Below the pieces are notes generated by a model. The model saw nothing but the letters and a program-made list of their open reading frames with translations. It made no database searches and had not been told where the DNA came from. 39,860 nucleotides of DNA. Origin: Bryobacterales bacterium. GTDB lineage: Bacteria > Acidobacteriota > Terriglobia > Bryobacterales > Bryobacteraceae. Where the stretch lies: positions 113,738-153,597 of the forward strand of contig PLOR01000029.1 in NCBI GenBank assembly GCA_003142185.1, written 5' to 3'. Position numbers and translations under genes: made by a program. Positions 1 through 7,756 of the stretch are shown piece by piece (the first letter of the stretch is position 1; every line of letters starts with the position of its first letter).

Positions 1-143
1 GCCGCGGCCTTGGCGGGGTCCGGTTTGGCGGTCTCTTTACGCAGACCGTACAGCTTGATTAGGGAAGTCAAGCCGGGTTCGGTTTGCGCCTTCCTGGCGG
101 CGTTACGGGACACGCGCCGGCGGAGCCGAGCTATGCTGAACAC
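1..143 (-). CDS. possible N-terminal fragment of an unidentified protein
   Basis: An open minus-strand frame runs from a GTG at 143 off the left edge. Its 47 visible codons read as a basic N-terminus followed by a stretch containing LTSLIKLYGLRKETAKPD and an Ala/Pro/Lys-rich linker. The composition looks like real protein, but no family is recognisable from so short a piece. If real, it starts 2 bp from the ATG of the divergent P-loop gene at 146, so the promoters of both genes would lie inside the opposite gene. The start could also be the in-frame GTG ten codons further in. Confidence is low because GC-rich DNA often leaves open frames by chance. Confidence 0.3.
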   Translation of the reverse strand, partial: MFSIARLRRRVSRNAARKAQTEPGLTSLIKLYGLRKETAKPDPAKAA

Positions 144-145
144 TG

Positions 146-607
146 ATGCGCATCGTGGTGCTGGTGGGTCTGCCCGGCTCCGGCAAGTCGACTTACCTCG
201 AGCGGTTGGGCGCGGCCGGCTTGTCTTCGGATTCGATCCGCCAACTGCTAGCCGACGACGAAAGCGACCAGACCATTCACGACCGCGTATTTGAAACGCT
301 GCGGTATCTGTTGCGGCAGCGGCTCGCCCTGGCGCGGCCGGTGACGTACATCGACGCCACGAATTTGACGCTCCAGGAACGGCGCCCCTACATCGCCATC
401 GGGGCCGCTTACGGCTGCCAGGTGGAGGCGCTGTTCTTCGATACGCCGCTGGCGGTGTGCCGCGAGCGTAATGCCCGCCGCGCGCGCGTGGTCCCGTCCG
501 AAGCCCTTGCCAAAATGGAGGAGCGGTTAGTGCCGCCCACCACCGCCGAGGGATTCACGCGCGTCAGCCGCGTTTCGGACGTGGACCCGCCAGCCTCGCG
601 GCCGTAA
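146..607 (+). CDS. P-loop kinase (AAA_33 / polynucleotide-kinase-like)
   Basis: This 153-residue protein is a single P-loop domain. A Walker A motif GLPGSGKST lies at residues 8-16. It is followed by SSDSIR (about 28-33) and the DATN motif with a downstream Arg (about 70-78), the arrangement found in the PNK/Zeta-toxin-like AAA_33 kinases. Such proteins phosphorylate nucleic-acid 5' ends, small metabolites or UDP-sugars; the substrate cannot be read from the sequence. No second domain (phosphatase or ligase) is present, so this is a stand-alone kinase. There is no clear Shine-Dalgarno sequence ahead of the ATG. No operon partner is apparent, since the next gene is 159 bp away across a hairpin repeat. 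The fold is confident; the role is unknown. Confidence 0.8.
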   Translation: MRIVVLVGLPGSGKSTYLERLGAAGLSSDSIRQLLADDESDQTIHDRVFETLRYLLRQRLALARPVTYIDATNLTLQERRPYIAIGAAYGCQVEALFFDTPLAVCRERNARRARVVPSEALAKMEERLVPPTTAEGFTRVSRVSDVDPPASRP

Positions 608-678
608 TCCCCGGCCCTGTGCCCCGAAGTGGGGCGGGCGCCGCTGTCTTCGGATCCGCTGCGGATTTCACCGGAAAG

Positions 679-705
679 TGGGGCAGGCGCTTTCGCCTGC
701 CAACC
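679..705 (+). repeat. 27-nt hairpin repeat, family A, copy 1
   Basis: The element has an 8-bp perfect stem (GGCAGGCG with CGCCTGCC) around a CTTT loop, framed by GTGG and AAC. It is identical over 27 nt to the copy at 39409-39435. Related copies lie at 21531-21555, 28587-28620, 30363-30388 and 39344-39370. It occupies the gap between the kinase gene and the DUF4159 gene. Confidence 0.85.
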
Positions 706-766
706 CTGCCACCCCCGCCTCTTCCGTTAGAACGCCTCTCTCCGGTGCGATACTACGAGTAGGTTC

Positions 767-1630
767 ATGCGGGTCAGAGCGATTCTGGCGGGTGCGATCG
801 GGCTGGGGCTTCTAGCCTGTGCCGTGTTCGCGCAGCGGCCGTTTCGCGAATACCCCGCCTGGGAGTACAACAACTTTCCCATCCCCAAGGACTATCTGGT
901 GCCGGGTGAGTGGACGTTCGCGCGCCTGATGTATCCCACCTGGCACGGCTACATCGACTGGCAATCGGAATTCAAGCGCGGCTTCGACTGGCATCAAGGA
1001 AACACCAACTGGACCATAGACTATCCCCGCTCGGACCGCCATCTGGCGCTGGCCATCCGCCGCCTGACCCGCATCGACGCCAAGTCCGCGGAGCAACCGA
1101 TCAACCTCGAGGAAGACGACGACGTTTTCAATTACCCCTGGCTCTACTCCGTGGAAGTGGGGCACTGGGAACTGACCGATCAGCAGGTCGCCAAGTTCCG
1201 CGAGTTTCTGGCGCGTGGTGGCTTTTTCATGTGCGACGATTTTCACGGGACGGTGGAATGGAACGTGTTCGTCCACAGCATGAAAAAGGTGCTGCCGGAC
1301 CGGCCCATCGTCGACATCCCCGACGACGACCCCATCTTTCACACCGTCTTCGACCTGGACCACCGCTACCAGGTCGCCGGAATGCAGTACACGCAAACCC
1401 ACAGCATTTGCGAGAAATGTCCCACTAACCCGCGCTGGGGCACCGGCGGCGACACGCCCCGCTGGCGCGGCATCTACGACGACAAAGGCCGCTTGTTCGT
1501 AGTCATCTGCCACAACATGGACCTGGGCGACTCCTGGGAAAACGCCGACGAGCCCACCTATCCCGCCCGCTTTTCCGAGCTCGGCATCCGCATCGGCGTG
1601 AATTACCTGACCTACGCGTTCACACACTAG
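767..1630 (+). CDS. secreted DUF4159 domain protein
   Basis: The 287-residue product begins with a signal peptide (hydrophobic residues about 5-22, ending ACAVFAQ). The rest is one DUF4159 domain, recognisable from the pattern PTWHGYIDW, the NYPWLYSVEVGHWELT stretch, RGGFFMCDDFHG and the late NMDLGDSWENAD region. DUF4159 proteins are common in Acidobacteriota, Planctomycetes and Bacteroidota. They resemble a ThuA/GATase1-like fold, but no activity is established. The gene stands alone: hairpin repeats lie on both sides. A candidate -10 (GATACT, 749-754) sits 12 nt before the ATG and no Shine-Dalgarno sequence is visible, so the leader would be very short. The family call is confident; the function is unknown. 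Confidence 0.85.
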   Translation: MRVRAILAGAIGLGLLACAVFAQRPFREYPAWEYNNFPIPKDYLVPGEWTFARLMYPTWHGYIDWQSEFKRGFDWHQGNTNWTIDYPRSDRHLALAIRRLTRIDAKSAEQPINLEEDDDVFNYPWLYSVEVGHWELTDQQVAKFREFLARGGFFMCDDFHGTVEWNVFVHSMKKVLPDRPIVDIPDDDPIFHTVFDLDHRYQVAGMQYTQTHSICEKCPTNPRWGTGGDTPRWRGIYDDKGRLFVVICHNMDLGDSWENADEPTYPARFSELGIRIGVNYLTYAFTH

Positions 1631-1645
1631 ACGCTGCGTTGCTTC

Positions 1646-1780
1646 GTAGCGCCGGCGGCCTTTGCCGCCGGTTCGAAGCCCCGTCGTTTCCGGCGCTGGC
1701 CATGATGGCCGGTTCAGCCGCGGATTGCAGTCACACCCGCTTAAGCCGCAAGGCACCGGCGGCAAGACCGCCGGCGCTAC
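1646..1780. repeat. pair of inverted GCCGGCGG hairpin repeats (BIME-like)
   Basis: Two copies of one hairpin repeat face each other. The first has stem CCGGCGGC / GCCGCCGG (1652-1659, 1664-1671) with a CTTT loop. The second has stem CCGGCGG / CCGCCGG (1756-1762, 1768-1774). Both are preceded, in opposite orientation, by GTAGCGCCGGCGG. The pair fills most of the 229-bp gap between the DUF4159 gene and the SRPBCC operon, and may insulate or terminate transcription. Confidence 0.75.
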
Positions 1781-1801
1781 CGAGAGCACTCAAAATATCT
1801 C

Positions 1802-1830
1802 TTGACGTGACTATTTAATCACGTTACCAT
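1802..1830 (+). promoter_or_regulatory. sigma70-type promoter of the SRPBCC-arsR operon
   Basis: The -35 element TTGACG (1802-1807) and the -10 element TACCAT (1825-1830) are separated by exactly 17 bp. A transcript would start near 1837. A strong Shine-Dalgarno sequence, AGGAGAGGAG (1841-1850), precedes the ATG at 1860. The local AT-richness stands out from the surroundings. Confidence 0.75.
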
Positions 1831-1838
1831 ATAGTCAC
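1807..1838. promoter_or_regulatory. tandem palindromic operator overlapping the promoter
   Basis: Two directly adjacent 16-bp imperfect palindromes, GTGACTATTTAATCAC (1807-1822) and GTTACCATATAGTCAC (1823-1838), each match their own complement at 12 of 16 positions. The outermost 8 bp of the whole block (GTGACTAT and ATAGTCAC) are also perfect inverted repeats. The block covers the spacer, the -10 element and the expected start site. This is where an autoregulating ArsR-type repressor would bind; the protein encoded at 2312 is the obvious candidate (inference). Confidence 0.65.
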
Positions 1839-1859
1839 TTAGGAGAGGAGACCACACCC

Positions 1860-2312
1860 ATGAAACTCGAAGAGATGACGATTGACCTGGAACAGCACAT
1901 CGAAGTGAAGGCCGATATTGGCGACGTTTTTAAGGGCGTCCTGTATAGGTTTGGCGAAGGCAGCACCAACCCGAACGGAGAGTCGATGCAGATGACTCTG
2001 GAGCAGTGGCCAGGCGGCCGATGGTTCCGCGATCGCGGCAATGGCATCGGGCACCTTTGGGGCCATGTGCAGGTGATCAAGCCGCCGGTTCTGCTGGAGC
2101 TCAGCGGTCCTATGTTCATGTCCTACCCGGCCTTGAACCATGTCGAAATCCGTCTGGACCAGGTCGCCGGTGGGACCAAGGTCACCCTGCGGCACCGCGC
2201 GATGGGATTCCTGGATCCTGCGCATCGGGAGGGCGTCGCTAAAGGCTGGGGGCATTATCTCGCCAGCATCGGTCGGGACTTCTCCGGCGCTGTTGTGGCC
2301 AATCGAGCCTGA
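1860..2312 (+). CDS. SRPBCC / AHSA1-type ligand-binding domain protein
   Basis: This 150-residue protein has the START/AHSA1-like SRPBCC pattern: a beta strand EEMTIDLEQHIEVKA, an Asp-Val-Phe helix start (DVFKGVLYRF), a central W-rich beta sheet and a C-terminal helix with GWGHYLASIGRDF. Such proteins form a hydrophobic pocket, and in bacteria they are often paired with an ArsR-family regulator. The pocket ligand cannot be predicted. The ATG at 1860 is supported by a strong Shine-Dalgarno sequence 9 nt upstream. The stop overlaps the next start by one base (TGATG), so the two genes are translationally coupled. They are expressed from the promoter at 1802-1830. Confidence 0.85.
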   Translation: MKLEEMTIDLEQHIEVKADIGDVFKGVLYRFGEGSTNPNGESMQMTLEQWPGGRWFRDRGNGIGHLWGHVQVIKPPVLLELSGPMFMSYPALNHVEIRLDQVAGGTKVTLRHRAMGFLDPAHREGVAKGWGHYLASIGRDFSGAVVANRA

Positions 2313-2674
2313 TGCCCGGCGACCTGGATGCGGTCTGGAAAGCCCTGTCGGATACTACGCGTCGGGCGATTCTGGATTTGCTGCGTGAAGGTCCCCGCAG
2401 CACCACCGGGATCGTCGATGCGTTTCCTCAGATGACCCGTTTTGGCGTGATGAAGCACATTGACGTGCTGCGTGACGCCGGCTTGGTCCATACACGCGAA
2501 GAGGGGCGGCAGCGTGTGAACTCGCTCAACGCCGTCCCGATCCGGCAGATTTATGAGCGTTGGGTGAGCCACTACGAAGGATTCTGGGCGCACACGCTGC
2601 TTCGACTTCAGGAAGACTTCCCAGCGGGCCGTGGCCGCAAGCCTGGCCCGCGGAAAAAGCCTGGCAAGAAGTAG
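2312..2674 (+). CDS. ArsR/SmtB-family winged-helix transcriptional regulator
   Basis: The 120-residue protein carries a typical ArsR helix-turn-helix. It opens with AVWKALSDTTRRAILDLL, followed by the recognition region TRFGVMKHIDVLRDAGLVH and a wing containing REEGRQRVNSLN. No metal-binding cysteine cluster is present, so it is not an arsenic or zinc sensor of the classical type. It belongs to the SdpR-like group that accompanies SRPBCC proteins. The C-terminal tail (about the last 15 residues) is very rich in Lys, Arg and Pro and may add nonspecific DNA affinity. The start overlaps the SRPBCC stop. It probably represses its own operon through the tandem palindromes at 1807-1838 (inference). 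Confidence 0.88.
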   Translation: MPGDLDAVWKALSDTTRRAILDLLREGPRSTTGIVDAFPQMTRFGVMKHIDVLRDAGLVHTREEGRQRVNSLNAVPIRQIYERWVSHYEGFWAHTLLRLQEDFPAGRGRKPGPRKKPGKK

Positions 2675-2755
2675 ACCTACCCGTGGATTCGTCCTTGGGA
2701 TCGCGTACCGCGAGGCCGGCGCACAGTTCCAGTTGATAAGCGCCGAAGTCCTTCC

Positions 2756-3310
2756 CTACCTCAGCCTCCGCGTCCAAGCGGCCAGCGCCGCCAGCAAATC
2801 CTGGATCGACTTTCCGATGCGCTCGTCCGTCAAATTCCCCGCGGCGTCGAACTTCTGCGCCGCGCCGCCGATCATCACTTCCGGCTTGTTCAACGGGTGC
2901 ATATCGAGGAACACGAAGCACTGCCGCAAATGGTATTGCGCCCGTGCCGACCCAAACGGGCTTACCGAGGCTCCCATCACCGCAACCGGCTTCCCCTGCC
3001 AGCAACTGTCGCCATACGGCCGCGAGCCCCAATCAATCGCGTTCTTCAACACGCCCGGAATGGAGTAGTTAAATTCTGGCGTGACGAACAGAATCGCATC
3101 CGCCGCGCGCACCGCCGCCTTCAATTCGGCCACGCGCGCCGGCGGCGACAGCTCGTCATCCTGGTTGTAGACGGGAATGCCATCGAGATCGAAAATCTCC
3201 ACCCGCACTCCCTCCGGCGCCAGCGCCTGTGCCGCGCGCAGCGCAGCGCGGTTCAACGAGTCTTTGCGCAGGCTCCCCGCAATTCCCAAAACCGTCACCG
3301 TTGGTTCCAT
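2756..3310 (-). CDS. NADPH-dependent FMN reductase (flavodoxin-like)
   Basis: The 184-residue protein matches the NADPH-dependent FMN/chromate reductase family. It has the FMN phosphate loop GSLRKDSLN near residue 12, the segment VTPEFNYSIPGVLKNAIDW at about residues 75-93, and a GxxGxxxA-type segment (VMGASVSPFGSARAQYHLR). Members use NAD(P)H to reduce FMN, quinones or chromate in the cytoplasm as obligate dimers. The length is normal. It converges on the ArsR gene with 81 bp between them, in which I see no strong terminator, and diverges from the nucleotidyltransferase gene. The physiological acceptor is unknown. Confidence 0.88.
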   Translation of the reverse strand: MEPTVTVLGIAGSLRKDSLNRAALRAAQALAPEGVRVEIFDLDGIPVYNQDDELSPPARVAELKAAVRAADAILFVTPEFNYSIPGVLKNAIDWGSRPYGDSCWQGKPVAVMGASVSPFGSARAQYHLRQCFVFLDMHPLNKPEVMIGGAAQKFDAAGNLTDERIGKSIQDLLAALAAWTRRLR

Positions 3311-3375
3311 CAGTCGGTAAGATGCGCGCTATCATCGAAAAGATGCGGGCGCGGGCATTCTGGAAGGCGGTAACC

Positions 3376-3864
3376 GTGGACCACAGCGACTTTTTGGATT
3401 CGCTGATCGCACTGCTGGCCGAGGGTGGCATCCGCTACTGCGTGATTGGCGGGCAGGCCGTCAACGCATTTGTCGAGCCGCTGGTCAGCCTTGACCTCGA
3501 CTTGGTGGTCGCGGTGGATCAAATCGCTGGTACTGAGGCTATGCTGCGCGAGCGCTTCAAGGTCGAGCGCTTCCCGCACAGCCTGAATATCGAATCCGCC
3601 GGCTCCGACCTCCGCGTGCAGATCCAGACCGACCCGCGCTACTTTGGGTTTATAGACCGCGCCGAATCTCGCGAAGTGCTCGGTGTCACGCTTCCCGTAG
3701 CCGCGCTGGAGGATGTCTTGCAGGGCAAAATCTGGGCGGCGTCCGATCCTCAACGGCGCCCCAGCAAGCGGCGCAAAGATCTGCTGGATATCGAGCGCAT
3801 TCTGGAAAGCCAGCCGAGCTTGCGGGCGAAGGTGCCGGCCGCCATCCTCTCCCGGCTAACCTGA
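3376..3864 (+). CDS. nucleotidyltransferase-superfamily protein (AbiEii/MNT-like)
   Basis: From the preferred GTG at 3376 the product is about 162 residues. This start has GGAAGG at 3362-3367, 8 nt upstream, and begins the conserved region HSDFLDSLIALL. In-frame ATGs at 3322 and 3343 would add 18 or 11 residues. The GGQAVNAF segment followed by the DLDLVV acidic motif fits the nucleotide-binding and metal-binding motifs of the Pol-beta-like superfamily. The C-terminal LEDVLQGKIWAASD and RRKDLLDIERI are typical of the AbiEii-type group, whose toxins transfer nucleotides to tRNA. No AbiEi or HEPN partner lies next to it, so a toxin role is unproven. Confidence 0.75.
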   Translation: MDHSDFLDSLIALLAEGGIRYCVIGGQAVNAFVEPLVSLDLDLVVAVDQIAGTEAMLRERFKVERFPHSLNIESAGSDLRVQIQTDPRYFGFIDRAESREVLGVTLPVAALEDVLQGKIWAASDPQRRPSKRRKDLLDIERILESQPSLRAKVPAAILSRLT

Positions 3865-3923
3865 GCCCAGATTAAGCTCCCTCCAGCCGCGCACGTTATC
3901 ATAAATAGGAAAGTATCTCCCGC

Positions 3924-6900
3924 ATGTCTGTAAATCCCGATCCGCAAATGGGCGTCAATAGCTGGCTCGAAGAAGAGCTTTACCGCCAGTACCTTCTCGA
4001 CCGCTCCGCCGTAGACGAAAGCTGGAAAGAAGTGTTTGACTCGAGCGGCGGCGTCGCTCCTGCGCCGCAACCCGCGCCCGCCAAGCCTGCCGCTGCCGGG
4101 ACGGCGGCAAAACCCGCACTCGAGCCGCCCGCCGGCGGCCAGTTGCAGCCCCTGCGCGGCACCGCCGGCCGGATCGCCGAAAACATGGCGGCCAGCGTTT
4201 CCATCCCCCTCGCCACCTCGCAGCGCACCATCGCCGTCAAGGTGATGGACGAAAACCGCCGCATCATCAACCAGCACCGCGCCGTCCTCGGCTTGAGTAG
4301 GGTATCGTACACGCACTTGATCGGTTGGGCGGTGGTCAAGGCGCTCGAAGAGTTTCCCGGTCTCAACCAGGCCTACGCCGAAAAGGAAGGCGCAGCCTAC
4401 CGCGTGGTGCATCCGCAGGTCAACCTCGGCATAGCGGTGGACGCCGCCGGCAAGGATGGCGCGCGCAACCTGCTGGTTCCCAACATCAAGAATGCCGGCG
4501 CGCTGAATTTCCAGGATTATCTGAACAGCTTCGATGACCTAGTCGCCCGCGCCCGCACCGGCAAACTGGTCACCGCGGATTTTCAGGCGACCACCATTTC
4601 GCTCACCAACCCCGGCACCGTGGGCACCATGTCCTCCAGCCCGCGCCTGATGCTGGGCCAGGGCGCCATCATCGCCACCGGCGCCATCGACTATCCGGCC
4701 GAATACCATGGCACGGCCGCGGAAACGCGCGCCACACTCGGCATCAGCAAGGTGATGACCCTCACCTGCACGTACGATCACCGCATCATTCAGGGCGCCG
4801 AATCGGGCGCGTTCCTGGGCAGAGTGCAGGCGCTGCTCGATGGCAAGGACAGCTTCTACGAAGAGGTCTTCGATCATCTGAAGATTCCGCACCAGCCGGT
4901 GCATTGGGAAACCGACCGCCGGCCGGGCCTTCCCGGCGCCGCTTCCACGCGCACCGCCGAAATCGCCAAGGAAGCCGCCATCATGCAGATGATCAACGCC
5001 TATCGCGTGCGCGGCCATCTCATTGCCGACCTCGACCCGCTCGGCCACGAGCCCAGCTATCACGCTGAGCTCGACCCGGAAACTTACGGCCTCACCATCT
5101 GGGATCTGGACCGCGAATTCCTCACCGGCAGCCTGGGCGATGCCATCGGCGAAGCCGGCCCCAAGCCGCTCGCCACCTTGCGCGAGATTCTCGAGACGCT
5201 GCGCGAAACCTATTGCGGCAAAATCGGCTGCGAGTACATGAACATTCAGGTGCCGGAGCAGAAGCGCTGGCTGCAGCAGCGCATGGAGCCGGACAAGAAC
5301 CACTGGCCGCTCGAAAGTCAAACCCGCCTCCGCATTCTGCGCAACCTGATCGCCGCCGAAGGCTTCGAGCACTTCCTCCACTCCCGCTTCGTCGGACAGA
5401 AACGGTTCGCGCTCGAGGGCGGCGAGACCGCGCTCGCCATCCTGGAAGAAATTCTCGATCGCTCGAGCGCCGCGAACGTCAGCGAGATCGTCATCGGTAT
5501 GGCGCACCGCGGCCGTCTCAACCTGCTCGCCAACGTGGTGGGCAAGGACCTCAAGCAGATCTTCTCCGAATTCGAAGGCGATATCGATCCATCGAGCACG
5601 CAGGGCTCCGGCGACGTGAAGTACCACCTGGGCGCCCATGGCGTGCGCCGCTGCGAAAACGGCCGCGAAATCGTGATTTCGATCGCGCCCAACCCCAGCC
5701 ACCTGGAAGCGGTGGACCCTGTGGTGGAAGGCATCGTGCGCCCCAAGCAGGACCACCTGGGCGACACCGCCCGCGAGCGCGTCATCCCGCTGCTGATCCA
5801 CGGCGACGCCGCCTTCGCCGGTCAGGGCGTGGTGGCCGAGACGCTCAACCTCTCGCGGCTCGACGGCTATTCGACCGGCGGCACCATTCACCTCATCATC
5901 AATAACCAAATCGGCTTCACCACCCTGCCCGATGAATCGCGCTCCACGCCATACTCCACCGACGTCGCGCGCGGCGTGCAGGCGCCCATTTTCCACGTCA
6001 ACGGCGATAGCCCGCAGGCCGCTGTTCGCGTCGCGCAGATCGCTTTCGATTACCGCCAGAAGTTCAAGACCGACGTAGTGATCGACATGATCTGTTACCG
6101 CCGTCACGGGCACAACGAAGCCGACGACCCCAGCTATACGCAACCCATCCTCTACCGCAAAATCAAAGACCATCCCTCGGTGGCCACGCTCTACGCCGAG
6201 AGCCTGGTGCGCAAGGGCGTGCTGACCGCCGAAGACGTCGCCGCTATCCGCCAGCAGGTCAGCCAGCGCCTGGCCGCCGGCTATGACGCCGCGCAAGCGC
6301 AGGCCGAGCATTACGAGTTGCAGGAGCTGAGCGCGGTCGCTACCGGCGAGATCTCCAGCTTCTGCCCGCGCACCGCCGTCAACCAGCAGGTCCTCGAGCG
6401 GGTGATTCGCGGCATCACCAATTTTCCGGACACTTTCCATGTGCATCCCAAGCTGCGCGGCTTCTTAGAAAAGCGCCGCAATACCATTGCCCAGGCGACG
6501 CCGCTCGATTGGGCACTGGGCGAATCGCTGGCCTTCGGCACGCTGGCTCTCGAAGGCACCGCCGTCCGTCTCAGCGGCCAGGATTCCGGCCGCGGCACTT
6601 TCAGCCAGCGCCATCTGGCGTTTTACGATTTCGAAACCGGCAAGCGCTACATTCCCTTGCAGCACATCTCGCCGGATCAAGCCCGTTTCGATGTCTACGA
6701 CAGCTCCTTGAGCGAATACGCCGTGCTGGGCTTTGAATTCGGTTACAGCGTGGCCGATCCGCTGACCTTGGTGATCTGGGAAGCGCAGTTCGGCGACTTC
6801 GCCAACGGCGCGCAGATCATGATCGACCAGTTCATCTCCTGCGCCGAATCCAAGTGGGGACAGCCGAGCGGCTTAGTGATGTTACTGCCGCACGGCTTTG

Positions 6901-7598
6901 AAGGACAGGGTCCCGAACATTCGAGCGCCCGCATCGAGCGCTACTTAGTTCTCTGCGCCGAAAATAACATGCAGGTTTGTAACTGCACCACTCCTGCACA
7001 ATACTTCCACTTACTCCGCCGCCAGATGTACGGCGGCTCCGACCGCCGCGGCGTCCGCAAGCCGCTGATCGTTTTCACCCCCAAGAGCCTTCTCCGCCAT
7101 CCGCGCGCTGTTTCCACCGCGCACGATTTTGCGGCCGGCGGCTTCATCGAAATTCTGGATGACGGTGCCGCCGACCCGCAGCGTATCTCGCGCGTGATCT
7201 TCTGCTCCGGCAAGATCTATTACGACTTACTGCAAGCTCGCGACGAACGCAAAGCCGATCACGTCGCACTGGTCCGCGTCGAGCAGCTTTATCCCTTCGC
7301 CGCCGCTCAAGCCGCAGAGATCCTGCTGCGCTACGCACCCACCGCCGAAATCGTCTGGGCACAGGAAGAGCCCAAGAACATGGGCCCGTGGCGCTACATG
7401 CACGAACAGATGCAGCCCCAAGCCGACCAGACCCGCCGCGAGATCCGCTACGTAGGCCGCGCCGAATCCGCCAGCCCCGCCACCGGCTCCGGCAAGCGCC
7501 ACCAACAGGAGCAGCACGAAATCGTAGACGACGCGTTGACGCCTGGGCCGCTGTCGCAAACGAAGCGGGTGAGGCTGGTGGCGAAGAGGAAGAAGTAG
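3924..7598 (+). CDS. kgd: multifunctional 2-oxoglutarate decarboxylase/dehydrogenase (E2-E1 fusion, Kgd type)
   Basis: The 1224 residues match the length of actinobacterial Kgd. Residues 1-40 form the short E1-type N-terminal helix (SWLEEELYRQYLLD), followed by an Ala/Pro linker (about 41-75). Residues about 78-330 are an E2 acyltransferase core with catalytic His286 in TYDHRIIQGAES. Residues about 350-1224 are the thiamine-diphosphate E1 part, with GMAHRGRLNLLANVV near 525, a GDAAFAGQG motif near 627 and NNQIGFTT near 660. No lipoyl domain is present. The enzyme decarboxylates 2-oxoglutarate in the TCA cycle and can act within a dehydrogenase complex if a lipoylated E2 is supplied elsewhere. 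The gene stands alone. AGGA at 3907-3910 is a rather distant Shine-Dalgarno sequence. Confidence 0.95.
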   Translation: MSVNPDPQMGVNSWLEEELYRQYLLDRSAVDESWKEVFDSSGGVAPAPQPAPAKPAAAGTAAKPALEPPAGGQLQPLRGTAGRIAENMAASVSIPLATSQRTIAVKVMDENRRIINQHRAVLGLSRVSYTHLIGWAVVKALEEFPGLNQAYAEKEGAAYRVVHPQVNLGIAVDAAGKDGARNLLVPNIKNAGALNFQDYLNSFDDLVARARTGKLVTADFQATTISLTNPGTVGTMSSSPRLMLGQGAIIATGAIDYPAEYHGTAAETRATLGISKVMTLTCTYDHRIIQGAESGAFLGRVQALLDGKDSFYEEVFDHLKIPHQPVHWETDRRPGLPGAASTRTAEIAKEAAIMQMINAYRVRGHLIADLDPLGHEPSYHAELDPETYGLTIWDLDREFLTGSLGDAIGEAGPKPLATLREILETLRETYCGKIGCEYMNIQVPEQKRWLQQRMEPDKNHWPLESQTRLRILRNLIAAEGFEHFLHSRFVGQKRFALEGGETALAILEEILDRSSAANVSEIVIGMAHRGRLNLLANVVGKDLKQIFSEFEGDIDPSSTQGSGDVKYHLGAHGVRRCENGREIVISIAPNPSHLEAVDPVVEGIVRPKQDHLGDTARERVIPLLIHGDAAFAGQGVVAETLNLSRLDGYSTGGTIHLIINNQIGFTTLPDESRSTPYSTDVARGVQAPIFHVNGDSPQAAVRVAQIAFDYRQKFKTDVVIDMICYRRHGHNEADDPSYTQPILYRKIKDHPSVATLYAESLVRKGVLTAEDVAAIRQQVSQRLAAGYDAAQAQAEHYELQELSAVATGEISSFCPRTAVNQQVLERVIRGITNFPDTFHVHPKLRGFLEKRRNTIAQATPLDWALGESLAFGTLALEGTAVRLSGQDSGRGTFSQRHLAFYDFETGKRYIPLQHISPDQARFDVYDSSLSEYAVLGFEFGYSVADPLTLVIWEAQFGDFANGAQIMIDQFISCAESKWGQPSGLVMLLPHGFEGQGPEHSSARIERYLVLCAENNMQVCNCTTPAQYFHLLRRQMYGGSDRRGVRKPLIVFTPKSLLRHPRAVSTAHDFAAGGFIEILDDGAADPQRISRVIFCSGKIYYDLLQARDERKADHVALVRVEQLYPFAAAQAAEILLRYAPTAEIVWAQEEPKNMGPWRYMHEQMQPQADQTRREIRYVGRAESASPATGSGKRHQQEQHEIVDDALTPGPLSQTKRVRLVAKRKK

Positions 7599-7744
7599 GG
7601 GGGCCGCGACTGGTCTGTCCACGGCCGCCGAGTAGCTGAGTTTGAGGCCGCCGGACAAGAGAGCTTCCGAAAGAAGAACCAGCGGCTTGCGAGCCAAAAG
7701 ACCATCGTCCTTGGCCGGCTGACCCGGACGGCTCAGACGTAGGC

Positions 7745-7750
7745 TAGAAT
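7745..7750 (+). promoter_or_regulatory. candidate -10 element for the 7757 operon
   Basis: TAGAAT matches TATAAT at five of six positions and ends 6 nt before the GTG at 7757. No convincing -35 is seen at the right distance. Transcription would start at about the first base of the start codon, giving a leaderless or nearly leaderless message. The 158-bp gap from 7599 holds nothing else recognisable. Confidence 0.35.
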
Positions 7751-7756
7751 CAGGAT

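Noticed and set aside
1646-1780. CRISPR-like array
   Set aside because: The repeats are two inverted hairpins without regular spacing or unique spacers, and no cas gene is present.
812-1789. Open minus-strand frame opposite the DUF4159 gene
   Set aside because: It covers the repeat region and the complement of a convincing signal-peptide-bearing gene; no domain is visible.
3310-3375. Upstream starts of the nucleotidyltransferase, including one at 3229
   Set aside because: The 3229 start lies inside the divergent FMN reductase gene and gives a Pro/Ser/Arg-rich leader; GTG 3376 has the best Shine-Dalgarno spacing.
4539-6446. Long open minus-strand frame (635 codons) opposite kgd
   Set aside because: It is a by-product of high GC and codon bias in the strongly supported kgd frame; its translation is rich in Ala, Gly, Val, Asp and Arg and has no recognisable motif.
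7599-7756. Intrinsic terminator after kgd
   Set aside because: The region has GC-rich patches but no stable stem followed by a T run.
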